Below, in pieces: positions 35,195 through 44,557 of a stretch of 64,000 nt of DNA (its first letter is position 1; every line of letters starts with the position of its first letter). This DNA is from Verrucomicrobiota bacterium. Its GTDB lineage: Bacteria; Verrucomicrobiota; Verrucomicrobiia; Verrucomicrobiales; Akkermansiaceae. The stretch lies in assembly GCA_004294095.1 (NCBI GenBank), contig RDZR01000027.1:17248-81247 (forward strand). Direction: 5' to 3'. Below the pieces are notes generated by a model. That model had not been told where the DNA came from and searched no databases. It saw only the letters and a list, made by a program, of their open reading frames with translations. The translations under genes and the position numbers were made by a program.

Positions 35195-36475
35195 TTAGGC
35201 GGCGTCTTGATTGTTGCGCTTTTTTCGCACCGCTGGTGGGCGCTCGCCTGAGACGACTTGGCGCGTAATGGTAACGGACTCGACATCATTGCGCGATGGG
35301 ATTTCAAACATGATATCGAGCATGATGCCCTCTAACAAAGATCTGAGCGCACGCGCTCCGGTGCCGCGGCGGACGGCTTCTTCTGCGAGAGCGCGCAGGC
35401 CGTCTTTGCTGACTTTGAGCTTCACTTGATTCATTGCCAGCTGCTTGCCGTATTGCTTGATGAGCGCATTTTTTGGCTCGGTGAGGATCATGATTAATTC
35501 ATCCTCGGTGAGCTTGCGCAGCGCGGAAATGACGGGAAGGCGACCGATGAATTCTGGGATCAGGCCGAAGTGCAATAAATCTTCCGGCAGCACTTTGGAG
35601 AGAACTTCTGCATCGGTTTGTTTGTCCAGTGTGGCAGGATCTGGCGAGTGAAAGCCGAGGGTATTTTTCCCCATGCGGCGTTTGATCGATTCTTCCAAGC
35701 CGACAAATGCCCCGCCGACGATGAAGAGAATTTTCTCAGTATTGACCTGAATATATTCTTGCTGCGGGTGCTTGCGCCCACCTTGTGGCGGCACGTTGCA
35801 GATCGTGCCTTCGAGGATTTTCAAGAGCGCTTGCTGGACACCTTCTCCAGAAACATCGCGGGTAATCGAGACGTTTTCAGTTTTGCGGCCGATTTTGTCG
35901 ATTTCATCAACGTAGATGATGCCGCGTTCTGCGCGGGCGACATCGAAATCAGCGGCTTGGAGTAATCGCAGCACAATGTTTTCCACGTCCTCTCCGACGT
36001 ATCCGGCCTCAGTGAGGGTGGTGGCATCGACGATGCAAAATGGCACATCGAGCACGCGGGCGAGGGTGCGCGCGAGCAATGTTTTTCCCGATCCGGTGGG
36101 GCCTAACAGCATGATGTTAGATTTTTCAATTTCCACATCGCGGAACTCATCAGATGCGACCACATCGTTTTGGCGAAGGCGCTGGTAATGATTATAAACG
36201 GCCACCGAGAGCACCTTTTTGGCATTTTCTTGGCCGACGACGTAATCGTCTAGCTTTGCCAGAATTTGGGCTGGAGTGGGTAATGAAGATGCGTTGGCTT
36301 GTTTGGATTTGCTGGTAACCTTGCTGTTACTGTAAATTTCTTTTTCAAGAATATTGGAGCAAACGTCAACGCACTCGTTGCAGATGTAAACACCGGGCCC
36401 GGCGATCAGCTTTTTGACTTCTGAGTGACTCTTCCCACAGAAAGAGCACATGGTGAGATTGGAGGCGCGAGCCAT
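35195..36475 (-). CDS. clpX: ATP-dependent Clp protease ATP-binding subunit ClpX
   Basis: AAA+ unfoldase that feeds substrates to ClpP. The 426-residue protein has the N-terminal zinc-binding domain ([30 protein letters not shown], about residues 11-40), Walker A GPTGSGKT (about 125-132), [21 protein letters not shown], Walker [11 protein letters not shown] (about 190-199), the [10 protein letters not shown] pore/IGF region and sensor-2 GTGARALRS. It is the last gene of the tig-clpP-clpX set, 57 bp after clpP. Confidence 0.97.
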   Translation of the reverse strand: MARASNLTMCSFCGKSHSEVKKLIAGPGVYICNECVDVCSNILEKEIYSNSKVTSKSKQANASSLPTPAQILAKLDDYVVGQENAKKVLSVAVYNHYQRLRQNDVVASDEFRDVEIEKSNIMLLGPTGSGKTLLARTLARVLDVPFCIVDATTLTEAGYVGEDVENIVLRLLQAADFDVARAERGIIYVDEIDKIGRKTENVSITRDVSGEGVQQALLKILEGTICNVPPQGGRKHPQQEYIQVNTEKILFIVGGAFVGLEESIKRRMGKNTLGFHSPDPATLDKQTDAEVLSKVLPEDLLHFGLIPEFIGRLPVISALRKLTEDELIMILTEPKNALIKQYGKQLAMNQVKLKVSKDGLRALAEEAVRRGTGARALRSLLEGIMLDIMFEIPSRNDVESVTITRQVVSGERPPAVRKKRNNQDAA

Positions 36476-36532
36476 ATTTATGAATTAAGCGAATATTTCC
36501 GAAAAAACAAGCCAGAGATTGCGAGTTTGAGT

Positions 36533-37186
36533 CTAGCTTTTTGGTGCCTCGATCGCCGCGGCGACTGCGTCTGGCAATTGTTTGCGGCTTTCTAGCACCT
36601 TATCGACCAAGCCGTAGGCCACTGCCACTTCTGCTGGCATGTAGTTATCGCGATCCGAATCGCGCTCAATTTCATCGATCGATTTTCCCGTATGGTGGGC
36701 CAAGATTCCGTTCAAGCGCTTTTTGAGATTGAACATGAAGCCGATCGTGCGCTCCACATCCGAGGCCGTGCCTTGAGCACCGCCGGAAACTTGGTGAATC
36801 ATGACGTGGGAATTAGGCAGGCAAAATCTTTTCCCCTTGGTTCCTGCCGTCAGCAAGACCGAGCCCATCGAGGCGGCGATGCCGATGCAGTAGGTATTCA
36901 CATCGCAGGTGAGAAATTGCATCGTATCATACATGGCCAAGCCAGCGGTGACGGATCCGCCGGGTGAGTTAATGTAAATGTGGATGTCTTTTTTAGGATC
37001 CTGCATTTGCAGAAATAGCAACTGCGCGATGACGGAATTGGCCACGAAATCATCAATCGGCGTGCCGATGAAAATGATCCGGTCCTTGAGCAACCGCGAA
37101 TAAATATCGAACGAGCGCTCGCCGCGTCCATCTTGCTCGATGACGACGGGCACGTAGTAACTATTGCGCGGGCTTTGCGAATTCAT
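36533..37186 (-). CDS. clpP: ATP-dependent Clp protease proteolytic subunit ClpP
   Basis: Serine peptidase that forms the tetradecameric chamber. I start at the ATG at 37186 ([41 protein letters not shown]; 217 residues); the track start at 37276 lies well inside tig. The catalytic triad is visible: Ser in [11 protein letters not shown], His in [11 protein letters not shown], Asp in [10 protein letters not shown]. It sits between tig and clpX in the common bacterial order. Confidence 0.95.
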   Translation of the reverse strand: MNSQSPRNSYYVPVVIEQDGRGERSFDIYSRLLKDRIIFIGTPIDDFVANSVIAQLLFLQMQDPKKDIHIYINSPGGSVTAGLAMYDTMQFLTCDVNTYCIGIAASMGSVLLTAGTKGKRFCLPNSHVMIHQVSGGAQGTASDVERTIGFMFNLKKRLNGILAHHTGKSIDEIERDSDRDNYMPAEVAVAYGLVDKVLESRKQLPDAVAAAIEAPKS

Positions 37187-37202
37187 GGCGGCGGTGGGGA
37201 AA

Positions 37203-38531
37203 TTATGCATTGAGTTGAACATCATTTGATTCAATGACCTTCGCGTGCTCGACCAAATAGTCAATGGCCTTACCAATCATAATCGAATTGCGTATCGATG
37301 GGAGCCTGCCGCTTTTCTGAGCATCGCGGATGAATTTCTTGGGCTGGATTTGACGCGAATTGGCAATCATACTGAGGTGCTGCACCAGCTCACTATCATT
37401 CACTTGCAGGTTCTCCTTGTAAGCAATTTCTTGAAGGATAAAATTGGCATGAAGTTGGCCTTTAGCAGATTCCTCAGCGCGGGCGAAAATTTCTTGCTGT
37501 TGATCTGCGATGAGGTCATTGCTTACGCCTGAGCGAACTGCATTGTCCACCATCTGATCGATTTGGTTTTGTGTTTCTTGAGCAACGAGATTTTCGGGCA
37601 GTTCAACTGGCATTCTTTCGCGAAGTTGAGAAAGGATGAGCTCCACTTTGAGGTCGTCGATTTTTCTCTTACGATTTTCGATCAGGTCGCGGGTGATGGC
37701 TTCCTTGATCTCTTCGAGCGACATGTGAGGAGCTAGTTTTTTCGCAAATTCTTCATCCAATTCCGGCAGGATCACTTGCTTGAGTTCGTTGAGCGTGGTA
37801 GCAAAAATGACATCCTTGCCGGATAGTTCTGAGATTCCGAAATCACCCGGAATGGTCACGGTGATGTTTTTTTGCTCTCCTATTTTCATGCCGATGGCTT
37901 GAGCGACGAATCCTGCGAGGAACCTATCCTCCTGCAATTTCACCCAGTGACCTTCGCGTCCTGATAGAAATCCGGCAGGACGGCCAAGATAGTCGTCCAT
38001 CGGCTGGCCTTCGCATGAACACGTGTAATTGATGGAGGCTAAATTTCCCCAATCAGCAGCACCGTCTTCAATGGTCACATACTCGGCGAGTTTTTCTTGA
38101 AGAATTTTTAATTGAGCATCGAGCGCGTCAGCGGGCACATCGGTGCTTGGCAAGGTCACGCTGAGATCATTGTAATCCGCAAGTGTGATCTCCGGCGCGA
38201 GAATCAATTGTGCCGTGAAAGAAAAATTTCCTACATGATCGAACGATTTGCTCTGCGGCCGATCGATATCTAACACTTTGAGCTTCTCTTGGGAAATTGC
38301 CGCCTCATAGGCGAGATTGAGCAAGTCATCTTCAAGTTGCTCGGCGATTTCTTTTTGAAATTTTTTCTCAATGACCTGCTTGGGTGCTTTACCTGGGCGG
38401 AATCCTTGGATTTTGGCATGAGTCGCGTAGCTGCGAAGAATTTTCTCACGCTCTCCCTGCACTTTTTCCGCGGGGACTTGCACACTCAGGATGGCCAAAC
38501 ATTTTGGCTGCTTCTCGACGACGATGTTCAT
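37203..38531 (-). CDS. tig: trigger factor (ribosome-bound peptidyl-prolyl isomerase chaperone)
   Basis: Binds L23 at the ribosome exit tunnel and helps nascent chains fold. The 442-residue protein has the ribosome-docking loop [12 protein letters not shown] (about residues 43-54). An FKBP-like PPIase domain (about 160-250, [42 protein letters not shown]) follows, then a long helical C-terminal chaperone region. It precedes clpP by 16 bp, the classical arrangement. Confidence 0.95.
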   Translation of the reverse strand: MNIVVEKQPKCLAILSVQVPAEKVQGEREKILRSYATHAKIQGFRPGKAPKQVIEKKFQKEIAEQLEDDLLNLAYEAAISQEKLKVLDIDRPQSKSFDHVGNFSFTAQLILAPEITLADYNDLSVTLPSTDVPADALDAQLKILQEKLAEYVTIEDGAADWGNLASINYTCSCEGQPMDDYLGRPAGFLSGREGHWVKLQEDRFLAGFVAQAIGMKIGEQKNITVTIPGDFGISELSGKDVIFATTLNELKQVILPELDEEFAKKLAPHMSLEEIKEAITRDLIENRKRKIDDLKVELILSQLRERMPVELPENLVAQETQNQIDQMVDNAVRSGVSNDLIADQQQEIFARAEESAKGQLHANFILQEIAYKENLQVNDSELVQHLSMIANSRQIQPKKFIRDAQKSGRLPSIRNSIMIGKAIDYLVEHAKVIESNDVQLNA

Positions 38532-38632
38532 AGTAAATGGTGGCGATTTCCGCCGGGAAGGAAACGCTAGAGGATGAGCAGGCCGCTTGTCAAATGAGGT
38601 GTTGCAAAAAGCTCATCCACCACTCGGCTGGG

Positions 38633-39655
38633 TCACTCACGCCATAGTTCGCACGCATGTGCTGCGAATCCCGCGCCAAATGCGGTGAGCCAGTAGCGCT
38701 GATCCGGCAGATTTTTTGCGAGCCGCTTTTCCAAAGCAAAAAGCACGGACGGGCTGCTCATATTCCCACAACGGGCAAAAACCGCGCGCGTTTCGTCCAG
38801 CGTGAATGGCAGTGTGGCTTCGATGGCATCCATCACATCGCGGCCGCCAGCGTGGGCAAGCACTTGATCGGGATCGGCAAATCGCAGCTGATAGAGATCG
38901 CCCACTGCGGCAGCGGCGAGTTGCGGCACACTGCGGTGCAGCTTGTTTTTGAGTTTTCCTTGGTCATTGACGAAGCGGATTTTTTCGCGCTCTTGAGGAC
39001 GATGCGTGGTGGTGAAATGTCCAGCTTGCCACGCGCCGGGCGACTTTTTCCCAGACCAAATTGAAGCCGCGGCACCATCGCCAAATAAGCACAAACTAAT
39101 CAAAACATCCGCATCGTTGTTGGTAAAAAATGCAGCAGAGCAAATTTCCACCGCGACCACGGCGACTTTCGACGTAGGATTCGCCGATAGGAAATTTTGC
39201 GCAGCACGCATCGCCGGAATCGCCGCTCCGCAGCCTTGGCCGACGATGTCGCACAGAAACGCGTCGCCTCGCATGCCAGTGAGTTCCGCGACGTATGAAC
39301 TCACGCCCGGGCACAAGTAGCCGGTGCAAGTGCAAAGAAAAATCGCATCCAGATCCGCCGCGATGAGGCCGCACTTGGCGAACGCCTTTTCAAGTGCATC
39401 AACGGCTAAGCTGGGTGCTGCATTTTCAAAATACCGGTTCAGCTCGCCGGCATCCATCGCAAAAACCGCGTGCAAATCCGGGCTGGCGTAATTTCGCCGC
39501 TCAATGCCAGAAGCACCGTGCATCACTTTTTCTAACAGCGATTGTGCTCGGCCGCTGCTCGATTTGAACCAATCGGTCTGTTGGATGAGTGTGAAACAAT
39601 CCGCTTGGGAAAAAACCGTCGGCGGGGTGACACAGGAAAGTGAATGCAAAAACAT
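38633..39655 (-). CDS. type III polyketide synthase (chalcone-synthase-like)
   Basis: The true start is the ATG at 39655 ([20 protein letters not shown]), overlapping the previous stop as ATGA, giving 340 residues; the track ORF begins 60 codons earlier inside the oxidoreductase gene. It condenses an acyl-CoA starter with malonyl units. The catalytic triad is clear: Cys in [15 protein letters not shown] (about residue 140), His in [15 protein letters not shown] (about 267) and Asn in [13 protein letters not shown] (about 300). The remaining operon genes (oxidoreductase, methyltransferase) would tailor the product, perhaps a resorcinol or pyrone; the starter unit is unknown. Confidence 0.93.
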   Translation of the reverse strand: MFLHSLSCVTPPTVFSQADCFTLIQQTDWFKSSSGRAQSLLEKVMHGASGIERRNYASPDLHAVFAMDAGELNRYFENAAPSLAVDALEKAFAKCGLIAADLDAIFLCTCTGYLCPGVSSYVAELTGMRGDAFLCDIVGQGCGAAIPAMRAAQNFLSANPTSKVAVVAVEICSAAFFTNNDADVLISLCLFGDGAAASIWSGKKSPGAWQAGHFTTTHRPQEREKIRFVNDQGKLKNKLHRSVPQLAAAAVGDLYQLRFADPDQVLAHAGGRDVMDAIEATLPFTLDETRAVFARCGNMSSPSVLFALEKRLAKNLPDQRYWLTAFGAGFAAHACELWRE

Positions 39656-40671
39656 CAGCTGCGGGTGAGTGAAAATAAAGCGCGAAACGGCAACCATTGC
39701 TTGCGGGCCAACATCACCATAGGCCGCCGCGACCACCGCGCTAGCAGAAGCTGCTGGAAAGCGGCAGCCATTTTCAATCGACGGTGAAATGCTGCATGCG
39801 CATTTTGTCGGATGTTCAGAACCGTCGCGCTCCAATCTTGCTGATGCCTAGCATAACGGCACAACGGATCGATGGCGAGCGCGGCGGCTTCCAGTGCCAT
39901 GCTCATGCCGTTGCCGGTAAAAGGTGGGATGATGCTGTGAGCGTCGCCAATCGTCGCCAGCCCATCGAGCGGCGATTGTTTCCCGAGGCGGAAACCAGCA
40001 ACCGCAGTGGTGGAATTTTCCCGCCAAGTGGCCGCTGCCAATCTTTCCGCGAGCTTGGTCAATTTGTTCTCGCGCACATAGCTGAGCAATAGCTCGGATG
40101 GCTTGGCGCGGACGTTTGCGTTGAGGCGAAATAACCCGCAGACATTGATCCATCCGTCCTCGATCGCCGCGAGGCCGACGTAGGCGTGAGTGCCGAGGTG
40201 CATCTCAAGGCCAGATGCCAACTCAAGATCGCGGACGTGAGCCTTGAGGCCGATCCACTCGCCTTTCTCCGCTCTGCGGCCCGCTGCCCACACCGTTCCA
40301 GGCTCTGGCGTGGCAAGCATGCGCTGATTTTCATAAACGATTCCGCCGAGCTCGCGCAGCCGATCGCAAAGCTGCGCATCTAACCGATGCCGCGAGACCG
40401 CATATGCCGCAGTCGGCAAATGAAAGCTGCCTAAATTCTGCGCGCCGCTCCACCACTGCACTTGCTGTGGACGAGCGACATCGGCGAGCAAATCCTGGAT
40501 GCCAAGCCGCAGCAACGTCTCCTCGCTCACGCCGGAAATGAACTCCCCGCAGACGCGATGGCGCGGGTAACTCATTGCCTCATGCAAAGTGACATCGATC
40601 CCCTCGCGCCGCAGAGCGATGCCAAGCGACAATCCCGCCAAGCCACCTCCCGCGATCTTGATTGGCCTCAT
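39655..40671 (-). CDS. FAD-dependent oxidoreductase of the type III PKS cluster
   Basis: The start is the ATG at 40671 ([31 protein letters not shown]), overlapping the methyltransferase stop by 4 bp; 338 residues. Rossmann motif GGGLAGL at the N-terminus, VCGEFIS near 53 and [29 protein letters not shown] near 237 place it with geranylgeranyl-reductase/halogenase-like flavoproteins. It may hydroxylate or reduce the polyketide. The same gene partners a type III PKS in many bacterial clusters. Confidence 0.88.
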   Translation of the reverse strand: MRPIKIAGGGLAGLSLGIALRREGIDVTLHEAMSYPRHRVCGEFISGVSEETLLRLGIQDLLADVARPQQVQWWSGAQNLGSFHLPTAAYAVSRHRLDAQLCDRLRELGGIVYENQRMLATPEPGTVWAAGRRAEKGEWIGLKAHVRDLELASGLEMHLGTHAYVGLAAIEDGWINVCGLFRLNANVRAKPSELLLSYVRENKLTKLAERLAAATWRENSTTAVAGFRLGKQSPLDGLATIGDAHSIIPPFTGNGMSMALEAAALAIDPLCRYARHQQDWSATVLNIRQNAHAAFHRRLKMAAAFQQLLLARWSRRPMVMLARKQWLPFRALFSLTRS

Positions 40672-41312
40672 TTTCTGCACCATACGCCGCGTTGTGCTCC
40701 CGGCCATTGTTCTTTTTCTTGGATTTCCCAGTCGGCGGCGTGTTCGTGAAATAACTCAGGCAACTCACCGCACAAAAATCCGGCATCGATGCTCACATGC
40801 ATGTCGTGCCGCGTGACATGCCCGATGAACGGCCGCAAAAAACTCCCCCAGACGTGCGCACTTTGCCGCCGCAGTGGCTCGTTGATGATCACCAGCGAAA
40901 AATGCGGCAGCCACGCTGCGAACCAACCAAGCTCCTCATCGGTGAAATGGTGTAAAAATAAATTCGCCACCAAAACGCCAAAACCGCACGGCGGATCGAG
41001 CGTGATCACATTTCCACAATGCCAGTCAATCGCCTGCGGAAGTGAAGCTGGCCGCTCTAACAGATCGATCCCGCAAATTCGGTTGTTAGAAAAATGGGCA
41101 TGCATTTTTCGGCACAGACTCCCCTCACCCGCTCCAATCTCGACGATGCCATTTCCCGCTATTTTTTCCCGAGCAAGCAGCTCGCGGATCACCCACCGTT
41201 CATTTCCCATCAAGGCATTCACCACGCGCAATTCACGCCGCGAACGAATCGCTGCTGGTGCCTCAGCGGGCAAAGAATCGAGCAATTCCGGAGTGACTTT
41301 TCGCTCTCGCAT
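40668..41312 (-). CDS. class I SAM methyltransferase of the type III PKS cluster
   Basis: A 214-residue protein with SAM-binding loop GIVEIGAGEGSLCRKM (about residues 55-70), GIDLLERP (about 86) and ANLFLHHFTDEELGWFAAWLP (about 115-135). Probably methylates the polyketide product. It is the first gene of the three-gene cluster and ends in an ATGA overlap with the flavoprotein. The ABC permease gene lies 12 bp upstream on the same strand, so transcription may read through from there. Confidence 0.88.
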   Translation of the reverse strand: MRERKVTPELLDSLPAEAPAAIRSRRELRVVNALMGNERWVIRELLAREKIAGNGIVEIGAGEGSLCRKMHAHFSNNRICGIDLLERPASLPQAIDWHCGNVITLDPPCGFGVLVANLFLHHFTDEELGWFAAWLPHFSLVIINEPLRRQSAHVWGSFLRPFIGHVTRHDMHVSIDAGFLCGELPELFHEHAADWEIQEKEQWPGAQRGVWCRK

Positions 41313-41324
41313 ACTCGGCGATGC

Positions 41325-42173
41325 TTAGTTGGCTGTGCGCCGTTTGAAGCGAATTAACCCATATTTCGGGCTGAATAAATACGAGGCAATGAACAAAAGT
41401 CCGAAGAGTATCACAATCGCTGGCCCAGGAGTGATGCCTAACGCGCCCGAGCTGAGCACCGCCACCACAGAGCCCACCGCACCCACACATCCCCCACCCC
41501 AAAACAATGCCGATGTGCGGTCCGTGAAAAGCGAAACAATCGCCGCCGGTGCCACTAACAGACCCACCGAGAGCACACAGCCAACGGCCTGCAGCGATGA
41601 AACCAATGCCAAGATCAACAGGCCAAAAATCAAATACTGCATCAACCGCACCGGCACGCCCTGCGCGGCAGCCACGCTTGGCTCAAACAAGGTTAGCAAC
41701 ATCGGGCGCATCGCTAAATTGGTCACCAATAACATCGTCGCACCAATGCCAAAGGCGACCCATAAATCAGTGTTAGAAACGGCAATGATATCGCCAAAAA
41801 GCCAATGCTCCAGCTCTTGCCGCGTATCTAACTTCGGCAGCAGCGCAATGCCCGCCGCGAAGGCTGAGGTGTAAAGAACTGCCAACGCCGTGCCTTGCTC
41901 GATGCGATTGCCACGGGCGACTGCCACCGATCCGAGGCCCACGACCAATGCCGCCACCATCGCTCCCACGAAGGCATTCCACTGGCTGAGCGAGCCTGTT
42001 AGAAAAATACCGAGCGCAATGCCAGGAAGCATCGTGTGAGAAAGTGCGGAAACCGATAGAGCATTGCGCCGCAAGACGACAAAGCCACTGAAAAATCCGT
42101 TAGAAAAACCAATCATCGCCGCCGCGATTAAGGCGCGCTGATAAAACGGTGTTTGTAGTAATTCAAGATCCAT
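41325..42173 (-). CDS. zinc/manganese-type ABC transporter permease
   Basis: A 282-residue ABC-3-family permease with about eight helices. GFFSGFVVLRRNALSVSALSHTMLPGIALG (about 26-55) and the VGCVLSVGLLVAPAAIVSLFTDR segment (about 213-235) are family features of ZnuB/MntB/SitD transporters. The ATPase gene lies 3 bp upstream. No substrate-binding protein gene is adjacent, so the metal cannot be told from here. Confidence 0.9.
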   Translation of the reverse strand: MDLELLQTPFYQRALIAAAMIGFSNGFFSGFVVLRRNALSVSALSHTMLPGIALGIFLTGSLSQWNAFVGAMVAALVVGLGSVAVARGNRIEQGTALAVLYTSAFAAGIALLPKLDTRQELEHWLFGDIIAVSNTDLWVAFGIGATMLLVTNLAMRPMLLTLFEPSVAAAQGVPVRLMQYLIFGLLILALVSSLQAVGCVLSVGLLVAPAAIVSLFTDRTSALFWGGGCVGAVGSVVAVLSSGALGITPGPAIVILFGLLFIASYLFSPKYGLIRFKRRTAN

Positions 42174-42176
42174 CGC

Positions 42177-42944
42177 TCAACAATCTAACGGTTTGTTAGG
42201 AAATAATTGATCAAGCCGCTGCTCCGTGAGCACCTCGCTCACCGGCCCGAAGGCGATTTGGCGAGTGGCGATGAGCAATGCTTCATCGAATAAACTGCCA
42301 GCCGTGTTGAGATCGTGATGAGAAGCAATGATCAATCGCCCGTCCTGCGCGAGTTTTTCAAACAATTTTCCCAAGGAAACCGCCGCCTGCCGATCGAGCC
42401 CGGTAAATGGCTCATCGAATAACAGAACGTGGGCTTCTTGCGCCAGCGAGCGCGCGATGAAGGTGCGTTGCTGCTGGCCACCGGAGAGTTGGCGGATTTG
42501 CCGCTGCTGCAAATCGAGCAGGCCCATGCTGCGCAGCGCGTTTTCAACTGCCTCATCATCTTTGCTGGAAAATTTTTTCCATGCTCCGGTCTGCGGATAA
42601 CGTCCCATTTCCACCAAGCCGCGCACGGTGATGGGAAATAGCCAATCGATTTCTTCACGCTGCGGTAGGTATGCGAATTCGTGGAACCACTTGCGCACCG
42701 TGGTGCCGCGCCATTGGATGCTGCCAGATTTTTTAGGCACCAAACCGGCAATCGCTTTGAGCAAACTGCTCTTCCCCGCGCCATTCGGGCCGATCAGCGC
42801 CACGCGGTTGCCGCACGATGTCGCCATCGAAATGTTTTCCAACGCGGGAACATGGCGGTAAAAAACACTCAAGGAATCGATGACCAATTCGTGATGCAGC
42901 GCGTGGTGCGCGCAATCGCTGTGATGCGAAGATGAGTCCATCAT
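42177..42944 (-). CDS. zinc/manganese-type ABC transporter ATPase with His-rich N-terminus
   Basis: A 255-residue ATPase. Walker A GPNGAGKSSLLKAI (about residues 53-66), Q-loop YLPQREEIDWLFP (about 93), signature LSGGQQQR (about 154), Walker B HVLLFDEPFTGLD (about 172-184) and H-loop ASHHDL are intact. The first 18 residues, SSHHSDCAHHALHH, hold six histidines and one cysteine, an unusual addition to this family that could sense or buffer metal. The gene overlaps the upstream anchored-protein gene by 4 bp. Confidence 0.92.
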   Translation of the reverse strand: MMDSSSHHSDCAHHALHHELVIDSLSVFYRHVPALENISMATSCGNRVALIGPNGAGKSSLLKAIAGLVPKKSGSIQWRGTTVRKWFHEFAYLPQREEIDWLFPITVRGLVEMGRYPQTGAWKKFSSKDDEAVENALRSMGLLDLQQRQIRQLSGGQQQRTFIARSLAQEAHVLLFDEPFTGLDRQAAVSLGKLFEKLAQDGRLIIASHHDLNTAGSLFDEALLIATRQIAFGPVSEVLTEQRLDQLFPNKPLDC

Positions 42945-43390
42945 TCCAGTGCCTCGGGTTGGAGTTCGATAAATTCATCCATATTTCCGGCGGCATCGAA
43001 GACATAATCTAACTGTTTTTTCCCAGGGGGAAATAGCGAGAGCTTGGCAAATCTTCTTTCGTTCTGCGCGGCAGATTGCTGCCACTCAATGCTTAATGAA
43101 AGCTGTGGCTGCGATGTTGAAAATGTGATCGTTCCTGTTTGTGTGTGGCTGGAAATTCCAGTGAGAGAAATTTGTTGAAGCGTGCTATCTAACAGACCGG
43201 ATTGGATCGGAGAAGAAAACATCAATTCATAGGGAATAACCACTTTGCCTTGGCCATCAGGAATGGTGGACGCGCTCATCACCACCGGAATGTTGGCTAC
43301 GGCGGGCCGCGTCAGATACCAAAGCCCGCAACCCACTCCGATGAGTGCGACCAACAAAAATAGGCATCGATGCCACGGCGATCCTCTCAT
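42941..43390 (-). CDS. membrane-anchored protein of unknown function, first in metal ABC operon
   Basis: A 149-residue protein with one N-terminal hydrophobic segment (CLFLLVALIGVGCGLWYL), which contains VGCG as a possible but poor lipobox, and a beta-rich periplasmic domain (about residues 30-149; IPDGQGKVVIPYELMFSSPI, TGTITFSTSQPQLSLSIEWQ). I do not recognise the family. Overlap with the ATPase gene by 4 bp shows that it belongs to the transporter operon. It is too small to be the usual metal-binding protein and carries few histidines. Confidence 0.65.
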   Translation of the reverse strand: MRGSPWHRCLFLLVALIGVGCGLWYLTRPAVANIPVVMSASTIPDGQGKVVIPYELMFSSPIQSGLLDSTLQQISLTGISSHTQTGTITFSTSQPQLSLSIEWQQSAAQNERRFAKLSLFPPGKKQLDYVFDAAGNMDEFIELQPEALE

Positions 43391-43498
43391 GGGCGCGAGC
43401 TTTCTTCAACCGCCACGCAAAGTCAAGATGACCGCAGAATTGTGTCTTTTTTCGCCGATTGTGAATCTGAACTTGGCAAAGATGGCGTGCCACGTTGA

Positions 43499-44104
43499 AT
43501 GGCCCTAAGCACCGAAAAAATGGATCGTCATCATGAATCACCCAGAGAGCTTGCCGCCTTCGCACTCGCATGGTTGCGGGCTCCACTCAAAGTCGGTGCG
43601 GTGGTCCCATCGAGCCGCCACCTCGCCCGCGCCATCACGCGCGAACTGACTGCGGAGATGGGAAATATTATAGAGCTAGGTCCCGGCACTGGAGTTTTTA
43701 CCCGCGCGATTCTTGCACGCGGCGTGCCAGCAGAAAATCTTTGCCTGTTAGAAAATGACCACCAGCTCGCTGGCCGCTTGATCAAAAAATTTCCCGGCGT
43801 GAAAGTGGTCTCTGGTTGTGCCTCAGAATTGGCAACGCTCGATATTTTTCCTCGTGGAAAAGTGGCCAGCATCATTAGCGGGCTGCCATTGCTTTCGATT
43901 CCGGATGATACTGTGGAGTTGATCATGCGCGGTGCGTTTGAATTGCTCGAACCACAAGCGGCAGTCTATCAGTTTACCTATCGGCCACTTTGCCCAGTGC
44001 CTGGGCGGGTGATGGATCGCTTGGGCTTGAAAAGTAGTTGCACCCACTTTGCGATGCGTAATATTCCTCCAGCGTGGGTATTTGCAATTTCACGCCGAAC
44101 TTAA
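43499..44104 (+). CDS. PmtA/KsgA-like SAM methyltransferase
   Basis: A 201-residue protein resembling phosphatidylethanolamine N-methyltransferase PmtA of proteobacteria: WLRAPLKVGAVVPSSRHLARAITREL (about residues 27-52), then GNIIELGPGTGVFTRAIL (SAM loop, about 55-72), SIISGLPLLSIP (about 125-136) and TYRPLCPVPGRVMDRLGLKSS. Lipid or small-molecule N-methylation is plausible. ATG 43520 (MDRHHESPRE) is an alternative start. Confidence 0.8.
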   Translation: MALSTEKMDRHHESPRELAAFALAWLRAPLKVGAVVPSSRHLARAITRELTAEMGNIIELGPGTGVFTRAILARGVPAENLCLLENDHQLAGRLIKKFPGVKVVSGCASELATLDIFPRGKVASIISGLPLLSIPDDTVELIMRGAFELLEPQAAVYQFTYRPLCPVPGRVMDRLGLKSSCTHFAMRNIPPAWVFAISRRT

Positions 44105-44113
44105 TCACTCATC

Positions 44114-44554
44114 ATGGATCAAGATCGTCCACTCCAACTGCGCGGGCTGTTTCCCATTGAACCACTGGAAATCGCACCAGAGCCGGTTCGTTCTCCTCAG
44201 GAAATTGAGGACCGCCGCGGCGAGGCCCGCCGGATCAGCAAGCGGCTGTTAGCGATTATTGCGGATCATCACCGTTCCGCAGAGCATCTCTCGGTGGCGA
44301 TGGATCGTGATTTTTTGTTAGAAGTGATTGACGCCTTGTTCGCAGAGTCGGAAAGAAAAGATCCGTCACCCTTTTTAAATGATGCGGATGAAGTCCGTAG
44401 TTATTTGAAACGTGCGCTGTATGAAGAGCTGTTAGAAGAGCCGAGCAATGTTCTTTTCACCGTCCAAGTGAGTCCAGACGTGATGCGCTATGAGGCAATG
44501 GAAGTGGAGTTCTGGCGCGAGTGCCTAGCACAACTTAAAGCAAAACTTACCTAA
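44114..44554 (+). CDS. hypothetical acidic helical protein
   Basis: A 146-residue soluble protein rich in Glu and Arg and predicted largely helical, with EIEDRRGEARRISKRLLAIIADHHRSAEH near residues 30-58 and RSYLKRALYEELLEEPSNVLFTVQV near 95-120. No family was recognised. It lies 9 bp after the methyltransferase and 3 bp before the coiled-coil protein, so the three form an operon. Confidence 0.65.
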   Translation: MDQDRPLQLRGLFPIEPLEIAPEPVRSPQEIEDRRGEARRISKRLLAIIADHHRSAEHLSVAMDRDFLLEVIDALFAESERKDPSPFLNDADEVRSYLKRALYEELLEEPSNVLFTVQVSPDVMRYEAMEVEFWRECLAQLKAKLT

Positions 44555-44557
44555 CCC

